Below, piece after piece: positions 1 to 8,198 of a stretch of DNA of 64,000 nt. Origin of the DNA: Streptomyces sp. NL15-2K (lineage in GTDB: Bacteria; Actinomycetota; Actinomycetes; Streptomycetales; Streptomycetaceae); contig NZ_CP130630.1 in NCBI RefSeq assembly GCF_030551255.1, positions 1,736,001-1,800,000 on the forward strand. The letters run 5' to 3'. Both the position numbers and the translations under genes were made by a program. Every line of letters starts with the position of its first letter. Positions within the stretch are counted from its first letter, which is position 1. Below the pieces are notes generated by a model. The model made no database searches. It had not been told where the DNA came from and saw nothing but the letters and a program-made list of their open reading frames with translations.

Positions 1-129
1 GCCCCGGTGGACCGCGGTCCGTGGACCGGCCTGCTCGCCGTGCGCGACTCCAAGGCCCCGTCCGGACCCGCGCTGCTCTTCTCTCCTGAGAGCTGGGCGG
101 GCTTCACGGCCGCGGTGCACCGCATCTGA
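1..129 (+). CDS. DUF397 domain protein, C-terminal end (partial)
   Basis: The window opens inside a gene; 42 residues and a TGA stop are visible. The segment around VRDSKAP, followed by a phenylalanine-serine-proline-glutamate turn and W-x-x-F-T-x-A-V, is the usual C-terminal signature of DUF397 proteins. These are small Streptomyces proteins normally encoded beside an XRE-type helix-turn-helix regulator, some acting as partner or antagonist of it. The partner gene, if present, lies left of the window. Function beyond the family is not known from this fragment. Confidence 0.75.
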   Translation, partial: APVDRGPWTGLLAVRDSKAPSGPALLFSPESWAGFTAAVHRI

Positions 130-171
130 CCGATTCCCCTCTCGTGCGGCGCTCGGCCGTGTCACGCCGAC

Positions 172-1299
172 TCATGGTCGCGCCCCGCCGATCACTCGTA
201 CAGCGCGTTCGATCTGCCCCTCGGAGAGGTCCGCGCGGGCGGTCAGCCTGAGCCGTGAGATGCCGTCGGGGACGGAAGGAGGACGGAAGCAGCCCACGGC
301 CAGCCCGGCCGCACGGCAGTCGGCCGCCCACCGCACGGCCCCCTCCGGGGACGGCGCGCGCACGGAGACGACCGCGGCGTCCGGACGTACCGCTTCCAGA
401 CCCGCGGCCGTCAGGCGTGCGTGGAGTTCGCTCGCCACCGCGCGCGCTCGCGCCGCCCGCTCCGGCTCGCGGCGCAGCAGCCGCAGGGCCGCCAGGGCCG
501 CGCCCGCCGCCGCGGGGGCGAGGCCCGTGTCGAAGATGAACGTCCGGGCCGCGTTGACCAGGTGGTCGATCACCCGGGTGGGGCCGAGGACGGCTCCGCC
601 CTGGCTGCCGAGCGACTTGGACAGCGTGACCGTGACGACGACGTCGTCGGCGCCCGCGAGCCCCGCCGCGTGCGGGGCTCCGCGGCCGCCGTCGCCGAGG
701 ACGCCGAGCCCGTGGGCGTCGTCGACCACCAGGCCCGCGCCGTGCTCCCGGCCGGCCTCGGCGAGCGCGGCCAGCGGGGCCGCGTCGCCGTCGACCGAGA
801 AGACCGTGTCGGACACGACGACGGCCGGACCGTCGTGCGTCCGCAGCGTCTTGCGTACGGCGTCCGGGTCGGCGTGTCCGACGACCTGTGTGGTGCCCCG
901 CGCCAGGCGGCAGCCGTCGATCAGCGAGGCGTGGTTGCCGGCGTCGGAGACGATCAGCGAGCCGTGCGGCGCCAGCGCGGTGACGGCGGCGAGGTTGGCC
1001 GCGTACCCGGAGGAGAACACCAGCGCCGCCTCGAAGCCGCAGAAGTCGGCCAGTTCGCCCTCCAGCTCGGTGTGGAGCTCGGTGGTGCCGGTGACGAGCC
1101 GTGACCCGGTCGAGCCGCCGCCCCACGTCCGCGCGGCCCGCGCCGCGCCCTCGGTGACCTCCGGGTGGCGGGCCAGGCCCAGGTAGTCGTTGCTCGCGAG
1201 GTCCAGCAGCGGTGTGTCGGCGGGGCGGGGGCGCAGGGTCCGTACGAGTCCGGCCCGGCGGCGCAGCCGCGCCTGCTCGTCGATCCAGCCGAACGCCAT
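172..1299 (-). CDS. bioF: 8-amino-7-oxononanoate synthase (BioF)
   Basis: A 375-residue alpha-oxoamine synthase that condenses pimeloyl-thioester with L-alanine in the first committed step of the biotin ring pathway. The PLP lysine is K228 in [11 protein letters not shown], and the DDAHGLG segment (about 193-199) supplies the cofactor-contacting aspartate. The length is normal for the family. The ATG at 1299 is chosen because GGAGG stands just upstream; the open frame extends further back to 1656 but without homologous sequence. It is transcribed divergently from bioB across a 193-bp gap, so the whole biotin set is present here. No biotin-box operator was recognised by eye. Confidence 0.95.
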   Translation of the reverse strand: MAFGWIDEQARLRRRAGLVRTLRPRPADTPLLDLASNDYLGLARHPEVTEGAARAARTWGGGSTGSRLVTGTTELHTELEGELADFCGFEAALVFSSGYAANLAAVTALAPHGSLIVSDAGNHASLIDGCRLARGTTQVVGHADPDAVRKTLRTHDGPAVVVSDTVFSVDGDAAPLAALAEAGREHGAGLVVDDAHGLGVLGDGGRGAPHAAGLAGADDVVVTVTLSKSLGSQGGAVLGPTRVIDHLVNAARTFIFDTGLAPAAAGAALAALRLLRREPERAARARAVASELHARLTAAGLEAVRPDAAVVSVRAPSPEGAVRWAADCRAAGLAVGCFRPPSVPDGISRLRLTARADLSEGQIERAVRVIGGARP

Positions 1300-1492
1300 G
1301 GGTCCTCCGGGGATGGTGGTGGGCGGCACAGCCTCGCGGGCAGCCCCCCGAGCGGGTGCTTTTGTAGGCAGTGCACAGACACTAGCGGGGCGACCAGGCA
1401 CCCAGGATGTGGCAATACCCACACGTCGAAGCCTCTGTGTTGTGCGAACTCTCCTTGGCCCGGGGCGGCTCCGTAGGACAGGATCGGCTCTC

Positions 1493-2638
1493 ATGGACCT
1501 GCTGAACACGCTGGTGGACAAGGGGCTTCGGCGTAAGTCGCCGAGCCGCGAGGAGGCGCTGGCCGTCCTCGCCACTTCCGACGACGACCTGCTCGATGTG
1601 GTGGCCGCGGCCGGCAAGGTGCGCCGGCACTGGTTCGGCCGACGGGTGAAACTCAACTACCTCGTCAACCTCAAGTCGGGCCTGTGCCCGGAGGATTGTT
1701 CGTACTGCTCCCAGCGGCTCGGTTCCCAGGCCGGCATCCTCAAGTACACCTGGCTCAAGCCGGACGAGGCCTCGAAGGCCGCGGCGGCCGGGTTGGCGGG
1801 AGGTGCCAAGCGGGTCTGTCTGGTGGCCAGCGGGCGCGGTCCCACCGACCGGGACGTGGACCGGGTCTCGGACACCATCAAGACGATCAAGGAGCAGAAC
1901 GAGGGCGTCGAGGTGTGCGCCTGCCTCGGTCTGCTCTCCGACGGCCAGGCGGAGCGGCTGCGCGAGGCGGGCGCGGACGCGTACAACCACAACCTCAACA
2001 CGTCCGAGGGGACGTACGCGGACATCACGACCACGCACACGTACGCCGACCGCGTGGAGACCGTGCAGAAGGCGCACGCGGCGGGTCTGTCCGCCTGCTC
2101 GGGGCTGATCGCGGGCATGGGCGAGTCGGACGAGGACCTGGTCGACGTGGTGTTCTCGCTGCGCGAGCTGGACCCCGACTCGGTGCCGGTCAACTTCCTG
2201 ATCCCGTTCGAGGGCACGCCTTTGGCCAAGGAGTGGAACCTCACCCCGCAGCGTTGTCTGCGGATCCTGGCGATGGTGCGGTTCGTGTGCCCGGACGCGG
2301 AGGTGCGCATCGCCGGCGGGCGCGAGGTCCATCTGCGCTCGATGCAGCCCCTCGCCCTGCACCTGGCCAACTCCATCTTCCTGGGCGACTACCTGACCAG
2401 CGAGGGCCAGGCGGGCAAGGCCGACCTGGAGATGATCGCGGACGCCGGGTTCGAGGTGGAGGGCACCGATCAGGTGACGCTGCCGGAGCACCGGGTCTCG
2501 GGGGGCTGTGGCTCCGAGGATGTCTGCGGCTCCGAAGGTGTCTGCGGTTCCGCGGCCCCGTCGGTCAGCGAGCCCCGCACGGACCTGGTCGCCGTACGCC
2601 GCCGGGGCGCCGGAACGGACCTCGCGCCCAATGCCTGA
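1493..2638 (+). CDS. bioB: Biotin synthase (BioB)
   Basis: A 381-residue radical-SAM enzyme that inserts sulfur into dethiobiotin. The [4Fe-4S] motif is C65-x3-C69-x2-C72 ([12 protein letters not shown]). The start is the ATG at 1493; the open frame extends upstream but overlaps the bioF promoter side. The last 60 residues depart from the standard enzyme: a cysteine-containing tandem run ([18 protein letters not shown] at about 343-361) and then a basic tail. The stop overlaps the bioA start by 8 nt, so the two are translationally coupled. The extra cysteines could be an actinobacterial tail or a local repeat expansion. Confidence 0.95.
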   Translation: MDLLNTLVDKGLRRKSPSREEALAVLATSDDDLLDVVAAAGKVRRHWFGRRVKLNYLVNLKSGLCPEDCSYCSQRLGSQAGILKYTWLKPDEASKAAAAGLAGGAKRVCLVASGRGPTDRDVDRVSDTIKTIKEQNEGVEVCACLGLLSDGQAERLREAGADAYNHNLNTSEGTYADITTTHTYADRVETVQKAHAAGLSACSGLIAGMGESDEDLVDVVFSLRELDPDSVPVNFLIPFEGTPLAKEWNLTPQRCLRILAMVRFVCPDAEVRIAGGREVHLRSMQPLALHLANSIFLGDYLTSEGQAGKADLEMIADAGFEVEGTDQVTLPEHRVSGGCGSEDVCGSEGVCGSAAPSVSEPRTDLVAVRRRGAGTDLAPNA

Positions 2639-3911
2639 CCTGTCCGTTCCCCATCTGCTGGAGCTCGACCGGCGACACGTCTGGCACCCGTACGGCCCCA
2701 TGCCCGGCCGCGTCGAACCGCTCGTCGTGGAGTCGGCGAGCGGGGTTCGGCTGAAGATGGCCGACAGCTCGGGCGAGTTGGTCGACGGCATGTCGTCCTG
2801 GTGGTCGGCCATCCACGGCTACAACCACCCGGTGCTGAACGAGGCAGCGCGCGAGCAGCTCGGGCGGATGAGCCATGTGATGTTCGGCGGGCTCACCCAC
2901 GAGCCCGCCGTACGGCTCGCGAAGCTCCTTGTCGACATGTCGCCTGACGGCCTGGAGCATGTCTTCCTCGCCGACTCCGGCTCGGTGTCGGTCGAGGTCG
3001 CGGTCAAGATGTGCCTGCAGTACTGGCGTTCGCTGGGCCGCGCCTCAAAACAGCGTCTGCTGACCTGGCGTGGCGGCTACCACGGGGACACCTGGCAGCC
3101 GATGTCGGTGTGCGACCCCGAGGGCGGGATGCACGAGCTGTGGACCGGGGTGCTGCCGCGCCAGGTGTTCGCGGACCCGCCGCCGGTGGAGTACGAGGAG
3201 TCGTACGCCGACCATCTGCGCACGCTCGTCGCACGACACGCCGACGAACTGGCCGCGGTGATCGTCGAGCCCGTGGTGCAGGGCGCGGGCGGGATGCGGT
3301 TCCACTCCCCCGCGTATCTGCGGGTGCTGCGCGAGGCGTGCGACGCGCACGACGTGCTGCTGGTGTTCGACGAGATCGCGACCGGGTTCGGGCGCACGGG
3401 TGCGCTGTTCGCGGCGGAGCACGCGGCGGTGACGCCGGACGTGATGTGTGTCGGCAAGGCGCTGACCGGCGGCTATCTGACGATGGCGGCGACGCTGTGC
3501 ACGTCGGAGGTGGCCGACGGCATCTCGCGGGGCGAGGTCCCGGTGCTCGCCCACGGCCCCACCTTCATGGGCAACCCGCTGGCGGCCTCCGTCGCCTGCG
3601 CCTCGATCGAGCTGCTGCTGGGCCAGGACTGGCTCGCGGAGGTCAAGCGGATCGAGGCGGGGTTGCGGGAGGGGCTGGCCCCCGCCCGCCAGATGCCGGG
3701 GGTGAGGGACGTACGGGTCCTCGGGGCCATCGGGGTCGTCCAGTTGGACCACGCGGTGGACATGAAGGCGGCCACGGAGGCCGCCGTACGCGAGGGCGTG
3801 TGGCTGCGGCCGTTCCGCGACCTCGTCTACACGATGCCGCCGTACGTCACGGGCGACGCGGACGTGGCACGGATCGCGCGCGCGGTGTGCGCGGCGGCAC
3901 GGGAGGGATGA
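2631..3911 (+). CDS. bioA: Adenosylmethionine-8-amino-7-oxononanoate aminotransferase (BioA)
   Basis: A 426-residue class III PLP aminotransferase that converts KAPA to DAPA using SAM as amino donor. The PLP lysine is K276 in VGKALTGGY, with [11 protein letters not shown] (247-257) as the cofactor aspartate segment. The N-terminal [10 protein letters not shown] and [14 protein letters not shown] stretches are typical of BioA rather than of other class III enzymes. The ATG at 2631 lies inside the end of bioB. The stop is followed after one base by bioD, so bioB-bioA-bioD form an operon. Confidence 0.95.
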   Translation: MPDLSVPHLLELDRRHVWHPYGPMPGRVEPLVVESASGVRLKMADSSGELVDGMSSWWSAIHGYNHPVLNEAAREQLGRMSHVMFGGLTHEPAVRLAKLLVDMSPDGLEHVFLADSGSVSVEVAVKMCLQYWRSLGRASKQRLLTWRGGYHGDTWQPMSVCDPEGGMHELWTGVLPRQVFADPPPVEYEESYADHLRTLVARHADELAAVIVEPVVQGAGGMRFHSPAYLRVLREACDAHDVLLVFDEIATGFGRTGALFAAEHAAVTPDVMCVGKALTGGYLTMAATLCTSEVADGISRGEVPVLAHGPTFMGNPLAASVACASIELLLGQDWLAEVKRIEAGLREGLAPARQMPGVRDVRVLGAIGVVQLDHAVDMKAATEAAVREGVWLRPFRDLVYTMPPYVTGDADVARIARAVCAAAREG

Positions 3912-3912
3912 G

Positions 3913-4629
3913 ATGCCGGTACTCGTGATCACGGGCACGGGCACGGAGGTCGGCAAGACGGTCACGACGGCCGCCATCGCCGCTTCAGCGCTCGCGGCCG
4001 GACGGTCGGTGGCCGTGCTCAAGGCCGCGCAGACGGGCGTACGACAGGACGAGCCCGGGGACGCCGACGAGGTCGCGCGGCTCGCGGGCGCCGTGACGAC
4101 GGCCGAACTCGCCCGCTATCCCGAGCCGTTGGCGCCCGCGACGGCCGCGCGCCGGGCCGCACGGGCGCCGGTGCATCCGCGAGACATCGCCGAGGCGGCC
4201 GCGAAGCTGTCCACCGAGCATGACCTGGTGCTGGTCGAGGGGGCGGGCGGGCTGCTCGTCCGGTTCGACGCGGCGGGCGGGACGCTGGCGGACGCGGCCG
4301 GCCTGCTGGCGGCACCGGTGCTGGTGGTGGTGTCGGCGGGCCTGGGCACGCTGAACACGACCGAGCTGACGGCGCGTGAACTTCGCATACGCGGGGTCGA
4401 CTTGGCCGGAATCGTGATCGGCAGCTGGCCCGAGGCGCCGGATCTGGCCTCGCGTTGCAATCTGGCGGACCTGCCGGACGTCTCCGGGGCGCCACTGCTC
4501 GGCGCCGTGCCCGCCGGGGCGGGGCGGCTCGCTCCCGCCGGCTTCCGTACTGCGGCGCCGGGGTGGCTGGCGCCGCGGCTGTACGGGACGTGGGACGCGG
4601 AGGCGTTCCGGATGCGGGAGGCACCCTAG
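3913..4629 (+). CDS. bioD: Dethiobiotin synthetase (BioD)
   Basis: A 238-residue ATP-dependent carboligase that closes the ureido ring of dethiobiotin from DAPA and CO2. The P-loop GTGTEVGKT is at residues 8-16, and VEGAGGLLV (about 108-116) is the second nucleotide/substrate motif. The start is the ATG at 3913, with a purine-rich GGGAGGG overlapping the bioA stop. The TAG stop at 4627-4629 falls in a CTAG tetranucleotide directly at the left boundary of an insertion element, so the natural last residues may have been replaced, although the catalytic core is complete. Confidence 0.93.
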   Translation: MPVLVITGTGTEVGKTVTTAAIAASALAAGRSVAVLKAAQTGVRQDEPGDADEVARLAGAVTTAELARYPEPLAPATAARRAARAPVHPRDIAEAAAKLSTEHDLVLVEGAGGLLVRFDAAGGTLADAAGLLAAPVLVVVSAGLGTLNTTELTARELRIRGVDLAGIVIGSWPEAPDLASRCNLADLPDVSGAPLLGAVPAGAGRLAPAGFRTAAPGWLAPRLYGTWDAEAFRMREAP

Positions 4630-5579
4630 GTGTATTGCCCTGAGAGGTTAGGGACGCGGCTGGCGGGTGGTTGGCCCTTGAGCGCGGTGTGTCCGCGGTG
4701 GTGATTGTAGGTGTGCAGCCAGCTGGGGAAGGCGTCGCGTCGTTCCTGCTCTGATCGGTAGGGGCGGGCGTAGGCCCATTCGTCGAGCAGGGTGCGGTTG
4801 AAGCGTTCGACCTTGCCGTTCGTCTGCGGCCGGTAGGCGCGGGTTCGCTTGTGCGTGATCCCGGCTGCTGCCAGGGCGTCTCGCCACAGGTGGGATTTGT
4901 AGCAGGAGCCGTTGTCGGTCAGGACGCGTTCGACGGTGATCCCGCAGGTGGCGAAGTACGCCTGGGCGCGACTCCAGAAGCCGACAGCGGTCTCCTTCTT
5001 CTCGTCTGCGTGGATCTCGCTGTAGGCCAGGCGGGAGTGGTCGTCGACGGCGTTGTGGAGGTAGCTGTAGCCGGCGCCGGACCGGGTCTTGCGGCCCGCC
5101 TGGCGTCCGAGGGTCTTGTGGCCGCCGCCGTCGGGGATGTTGCCGAGCTTCTTGATGTCGACGTGGACCAGTTCGCCGGGCTTGGCACGTTCGTAGCGAC
5201 GGATGACGCGCCCAGTGGCCCGGTCGAGGTGGGTCAGGCGGGCCAGGCCGTAGCGGGTCAGCACCCGGTGCACGGTGGACGGCACCAGGCGGAGCAGGCC
5301 TGCGATCCGTGCTGGCCCCCACCTGCGCAGTACGCGGACTTTGATGATCCTGCGCTCGGTACGGGTCGGGGTCCGTCGCGGGCTGGTGCGGGGGCGGCTG
5401 GAGTGGTCGGCCATGCCAGGCTCGCCGAGCCGGCGGTAGCGGTCGGCCCATCGCTGTGCGGTGGTTGGCGAGACTTGGAATCGCTCAGCGGCCCGGCGCA
5501 GGGTCCAGCCGTCCTCGACCACGCAGCGGGCCAGGCGCAGGCGTCCGGTCTCGGTCAGGGGTGCATTACGGTGGGGCAC
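4626..5579 (-). CDS. IS481-family transposase
   Basis: A DDE recombinase of 317 residues if started at the GTG at 5579 (beginning VPHRNAPLTETGR), which is the usual start of this family; an upstream in-frame ATG adds 14 residues. An N-terminal helix-turn-helix is followed by an rve integrase core with candidate catalytic residues in HVDIKK, VLTDNGS and GKVERFNR. Nothing in the frame suggests inactivation. The TAG stop (4626-4628) lies outside the inverted repeat and is supplied by the target CTAG, the same four bases that end bioD on the other strand. Confidence 0.9.
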   Translation of the reverse strand: MPHRNAPLTETGRLRLARCVVEDGWTLRRAAERFQVSPTTAQRWADRYRRLGEPGMADHSSRPRTSPRRTPTRTERRIIKVRVLRRWGPARIAGLLRLVPSTVHRVLTRYGLARLTHLDRATGRVIRRYERAKPGELVHVDIKKLGNIPDGGGHKTLGRQAGRKTRSGAGYSYLHNAVDDHSRLAYSEIHADEKKETAVGFWSRAQAYFATCGITVERVLTDNGSCYKSHLWRDALAAAGITHKRTRAYRPQTNGKVERFNRTLLDEWAYARPYRSEQERRDAFPSWLHTYNHHRGHTALKGQPPASRVPNLSGQYT

Positions 5580-5696
5580 GAGGGCCTTTCTGTCGTCCGG
5601 CGTAGATGTCGCAATCCACACCGAGCCAGAAGGCCCTCACCCATTTCAAGACCACACGTCAGTGATCGCTGTCACCAACCTCCGTGGACAGAACAC
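4630..5696. mobile_element. IS481-family insertion sequence (about 1.07 kb)
   Basis: One transposase gene lies between imperfect terminal inverted repeats. Left end 4630-4655 compared with the reverse complement of 5671-5696 matches at 18 of 26 positions, including GTGT at the tip and an internal GAGGTT block. The left end abuts CTAG, the tetranucleotide at which several IS481 elements are known to insert. The right flank reads CCGGGCGG, so no direct repeat is visible; either the duplication has been lost or the element was rearranged after insertion. Confidence 0.8.
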
Positions 5697-5784
5697 CGGG
5701 CGGACGACCGTCGCCGCGACGGGGGTGCGACCGGCCCGTCCGGGGGACAATCGCGGTAGCGCCCGTCCTGCGAGGGAGGTAGCC

Positions 5785-6474
5785 ATGCCGCTACGGTCCG
5801 CCGGATCCGGCAAGGTGTCACCGGATCCCGTGCACCACCCGCTGTTCGCCCGCTACTACGCCCGGGTCAGCGTCAACGCCGAGACCAGGATGGGTATGGC
5901 CGGGGTCCGCGAGCGGCTGCTCGCCGGGCTGTCCGGGCGGGTGATCGAGATCGGCGCGGGCAACGGCCTGAACTTCGGCCACTACCCTCGTACGGTCTCG
6001 GAGATCGTGGCGATCGAACCGGAGCGCACACTGCGGCAGCTGGCCGTCGAGTCCGCCCTGCGCTCCGGGGTGCCCGTCGACGTGGCGCCGGGTGCGGCGG
6101 AGGCGCTGCCGGTCAAAAGTGAGGCCTTCGACGCGGCGGTGATCTCCCTGGTCCTGTGCAGTGTGCGGGACGTGCCACGCGCCCTCGGGGAGGTACGGCG
6201 GGTGCTGCGGCCCGGTGGCGAGGTGCGGTTCTTCGAGCACGGCAGGGGTGGCGGCCGGGTGATGACCTTCACCCAGCGCGCGCTGGACCGCACGGTGTGG
6301 CCGCCGCTGAACGGCGGCTGCCATCTGGCCCGGGACCCGGTCGCCGCACTGCGGGAGGCCGGGTTCGAACTCGGCCCCTATCGGCGGATGGTGATGCCGG
6401 AGAACGGACCGAGACTGCCCACGTCGTACTGCGTTCTGGGCACCGCGTGGCGGCCCGCGCTCAAGGAGCGCTGA
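5785..6474 (+). CDS. Class I SAM-dependent methyltransferase
   Basis: A 229-residue protein with a Rossmann methyltransferase fold: motif I VIEIGAGNGLNFGHYP (about 53-68), an acidic residue after the second strand (IEPE), the DAAVISLVLCSV motif IV region and a VLRPGGEVRFFEH motif. It resembles the Methyltransf_11/UbiE-like group; the substrate is unknown. The ATG at 5785 follows a good GGGAGGT site. It stands alone between the insertion element and a convergent toxin-antitoxin operon. The 49 bp after the stop hold several degenerate copies of TGATCACGAACTCGG. Confidence 0.85.
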   Translation: MPLRSAGSGKVSPDPVHHPLFARYYARVSVNAETRMGMAGVRERLLAGLSGRVIEIGAGNGLNFGHYPRTVSEIVAIEPERTLRQLAVESALRSGVPVDVAPGAAEALPVKSEAFDAAVISLVLCSVRDVPRALGEVRRVLRPGGEVRFFEHGRGGGRVMTFTQRALDRTVWPPLNGGCHLARDPVAALREAGFELGPYRRMVMPENGPRLPTSYCVLGTAWRPALKER

Positions 6475-6523
6475 TCACGTACTCCGGCCGGTCACGAACT
6501 CGGGTGATCACGAACTCGGCTGA

Positions 6524-6898
6524 TCACAAGCTCCACTGGCGGAGTTCGCGCGCGATGTCGTGCACCGAGGCGTCACCGCTCTTGACCAGCCGGGCGAGGT
6601 CACGGACCTGCTCCGGCGAGGTGGCGACCTTGAGTCCGCTGGCGACCAGGTAGGCGTAGGCGACGGCCGACGCGAACAGAGCGTTGGAACGCTCCAACGC
6701 GGGGACGTGGATGAGGAGTTGGAGCAGCGCGGCGGCACGCGCGTGGGGGGTGTCGTAGACGGGCGCGTCGAATATCTCGGCCTGGTGGCGCGCGACGGCG
6801 GCGACGAGGGCGCCCCAGTCGGTGACCTGGGGGTCTCCGGGGGTCCTCTGTTCGGCGAGCATCAAGAGCCAGGCAAGGTCGATTTTGATGTTGCTCAA
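6524..6898 (-). CDS. Fic/Doc-like toxin of a type II toxin-antitoxin pair
   Basis: A 124-residue all-helical protein matching the small Streptomyces Fic-family toxin component. The segment HVPALERSNALFASAV (about 65-80) sits where Fic/Doc proteins have H-x-F-x-D/A-x-N-K/G-R and retains the leading histidine and an S-N pair, but lacks the canonical acidic residue and G-N-x-R. Catalysis by the usual AMP- or phospho-transfer may therefore be altered or lost. The start is a TTG at 6898, four bases after the antitoxin stop, consistent with coupling. The order antitoxin then toxin is the normal one. Confidence 0.75.
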   Translation of the reverse strand: MSNIKIDLAWLLMLAEQRTPGDPQVTDWGALVAAVARHQAEIFDAPVYDTPHARAAALLQLLIHVPALERSNALFASAVAYAYLVASGLKVATSPEQVRDLARLVKSGDASVHDIARELRQWSL

Positions 6899-6902
6899 CG
6901 GA

Positions 6903-7121
6903 TCAGCGGCGACCTTCGCCGACCTCGTCGGCGAATACCTTCTCGTACTGCTTCATGAAGTCGGCGGCGGCCTCCACGAACGTGTGGCCGACCTCCCCCG
7001 TGTCCTGTCTGACCAGCTCCTCGATGTAGCGGTTGACGCTCATGCCGCGGGCCAGGGCACGTTCGCGGGCGACGCGGGCGGTGTCCTCGTCCACGCGCAC
7101 GTTCAGCTGGGTCTTCGCCAT
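6903..7121 (-). CDS. Ribbon-helix-helix antitoxin
   Basis: A 72-residue protein whose N-terminus (KTQLNVRVDEDTARVARERA) forms the beta strand and first helix of an RHH/CopG DNA-binding domain, with GMSVNRYIEELVR as the second helix. The C-terminal half is the expected toxin-binding tail. It is the first gene of the pair and probably represses its own promoter; CTAG-containing palindromes lie immediately upstream of its ATG (7124-7149). Confidence 0.8.
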   Translation of the reverse strand: MAKTQLNVRVDEDTARVARERALARGMSVNRYIEELVRQDTGEVGHTFVEAAADFMKQYEKVFADEVGEGRR

Positions 7122-7123
7122 AC

Positions 7124-7149
7124 CTAGAAGCTAGCGCGGAATTGCTAGC
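7124..7149 (-). promoter_or_regulatory. Candidate RHH operator (CTAG cluster)
   Basis: Three CTAG tetranucleotides occur in 25 bp directly upstream of the antitoxin start, two of them inside perfect GCTAGC palindromes at 7130-7135 and 7144-7149, spaced 14 bp. CTAG is scarce in Streptomyces DNA, and RHH antitoxins bind short tandem palindromes in their own promoter, so autoregulation is a reasonable inference. The divergent ABC transporter start is 170 bp away. Confidence 0.45.
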
Positions 7150-7318
7150 ACAGGCAAGAGGTCGACCCCCGGGTGGAGCGTGCCCCTTACACGGGTCTCA
7201 GGGGCCCGACCTGCGATGGAGACACCCCGGGACCCAAGAGGGATACCGAGTGTGGTCCGGATCACATTACCCTCGGCCGGGACGGAGAAGTCGTACGTCC
7301 AGGAGCGAGGAGGCAACC

Positions 7319-8194
7319 TTGTCCACCCCTGCTGCTCAGTACGTGCCGGGCCGGGCGTCCGCCGACGGGATCGCGGCCCGCGCCCGCGGCCTGACCAAGG
7401 CGTACGGCTCGGGCGAGACGACGGTGCTGGCCCTGGACTCGGTCGACGTGGACATCGCGCGCGGCCGGTTCACGGCCGTGATGGGGCCGTCCGGCTCCGG
7501 GAAGTCCACGATGATGCACTGTCTGGCGGGGCTCGACACCGTCTCGGCCGGACAGGTGTGGCTCGGCGACACCGAGATCACGGGGCTGAAGGATCGCGAG
7601 CTGACCCGGCTGCGCCGGGACCGGATCGGGTTCATGTTCCAGTCGTTCAACCTCATTCCGACGCTGAACGCGGCCGAGAACATCACCCTGCCCATGGACA
7701 TCGCGGGCAAGAAGCCCGACGAGAAGTGGCTGGACCAGGTCATCGACACGCTCGGGCTGCGGGACCGGCTGAAGCACCGGCCCTCGCAGCTCTCCGGCGG
7801 CCAGCAGCAGCGGGTCGCCTGTGCCCGGGCGCTCGCCTCCCGGCCCGAGCTGATCTTCGCGGACGAGCCGACCGGCAACCTCGACTCGCGGGCGGGCCTG
7901 GAAGTTCTCGGGTTCCTGCGCGACGCCGTGGACCGGCTCGGGCAGACCGTCGTCATGGTGACCCACGACCCGGGCGCCGCCGCCCACTCCGACCTGGTGC
8001 TCTTCCTCGGGGACGGGCGGATCGTCGACGAGATGGAGCGGCCTACGGCGGAGGCGGTCCTGGAGCGCATGCGCCTCTTTACTGGCGGAAACGCCCAGAC
8101 CCCCGGGTTCGACGTGACCCGTGCCCCGTTCGGCGGCGACGGTCCCCCGCCCGGTGCGATCCCCACAGACGGCCCCCGGCGCGACAAGGACTGA
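7319..8194 (+). CDS. ABC transporter ATP-binding protein (MacB/LolD type)
   Basis: A 291-residue ATPase with Walker A GPSGSGKST (56-64), Q-loop FMFQSFNLIPTL, signature LSGGQQQR (158-165) and Walker B LIFADEPTG. The Q-loop and signature forms are those of MacB/LolD/FtsE-like ATPases that pair with FtsX permeases. It has a proline-rich C-terminal tail of about 40 residues. The start is probably the TTG at 7319, five bases after GAGGAGG. The permease follows after 4 bp, so the two form one exporter or mechanotransmitter. Confidence 0.9.
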   Translation: MSTPAAQYVPGRASADGIAARARGLTKAYGSGETTVLALDSVDVDIARGRFTAVMGPSGSGKSTMMHCLAGLDTVSAGQVWLGDTEITGLKDRELTRLRRDRIGFMFQSFNLIPTLNAAENITLPMDIAGKKPDEKWLDQVIDTLGLRDRLKHRPSQLSGGQQQRVACARALASRPELIFADEPTGNLDSRAGLEVLGFLRDAVDRLGQTVVMVTHDPGAAAHSDLVLFLGDGRIVDEMERPTAEAVLERMRLFTGGNAQTPGFDVTRAPFGGDGPPPGAIPTDGPRRDKD

Positions 8195-8198
8195 GACC

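Noticed and set aside
1300..1492. Biotin-responsive operator between bioF and bioB
   Set aside because: The region was read for an inverted repeat resembling known BirA or BioQ sites and none convincing was seen.
6355..6380. tRNA-like GGTTCGA in the methyltransferase gene
   Set aside because: It lies in a coding frame and cannot be folded with acceptor and anticodon arms; no tRNA or rRNA gene was found in the window.
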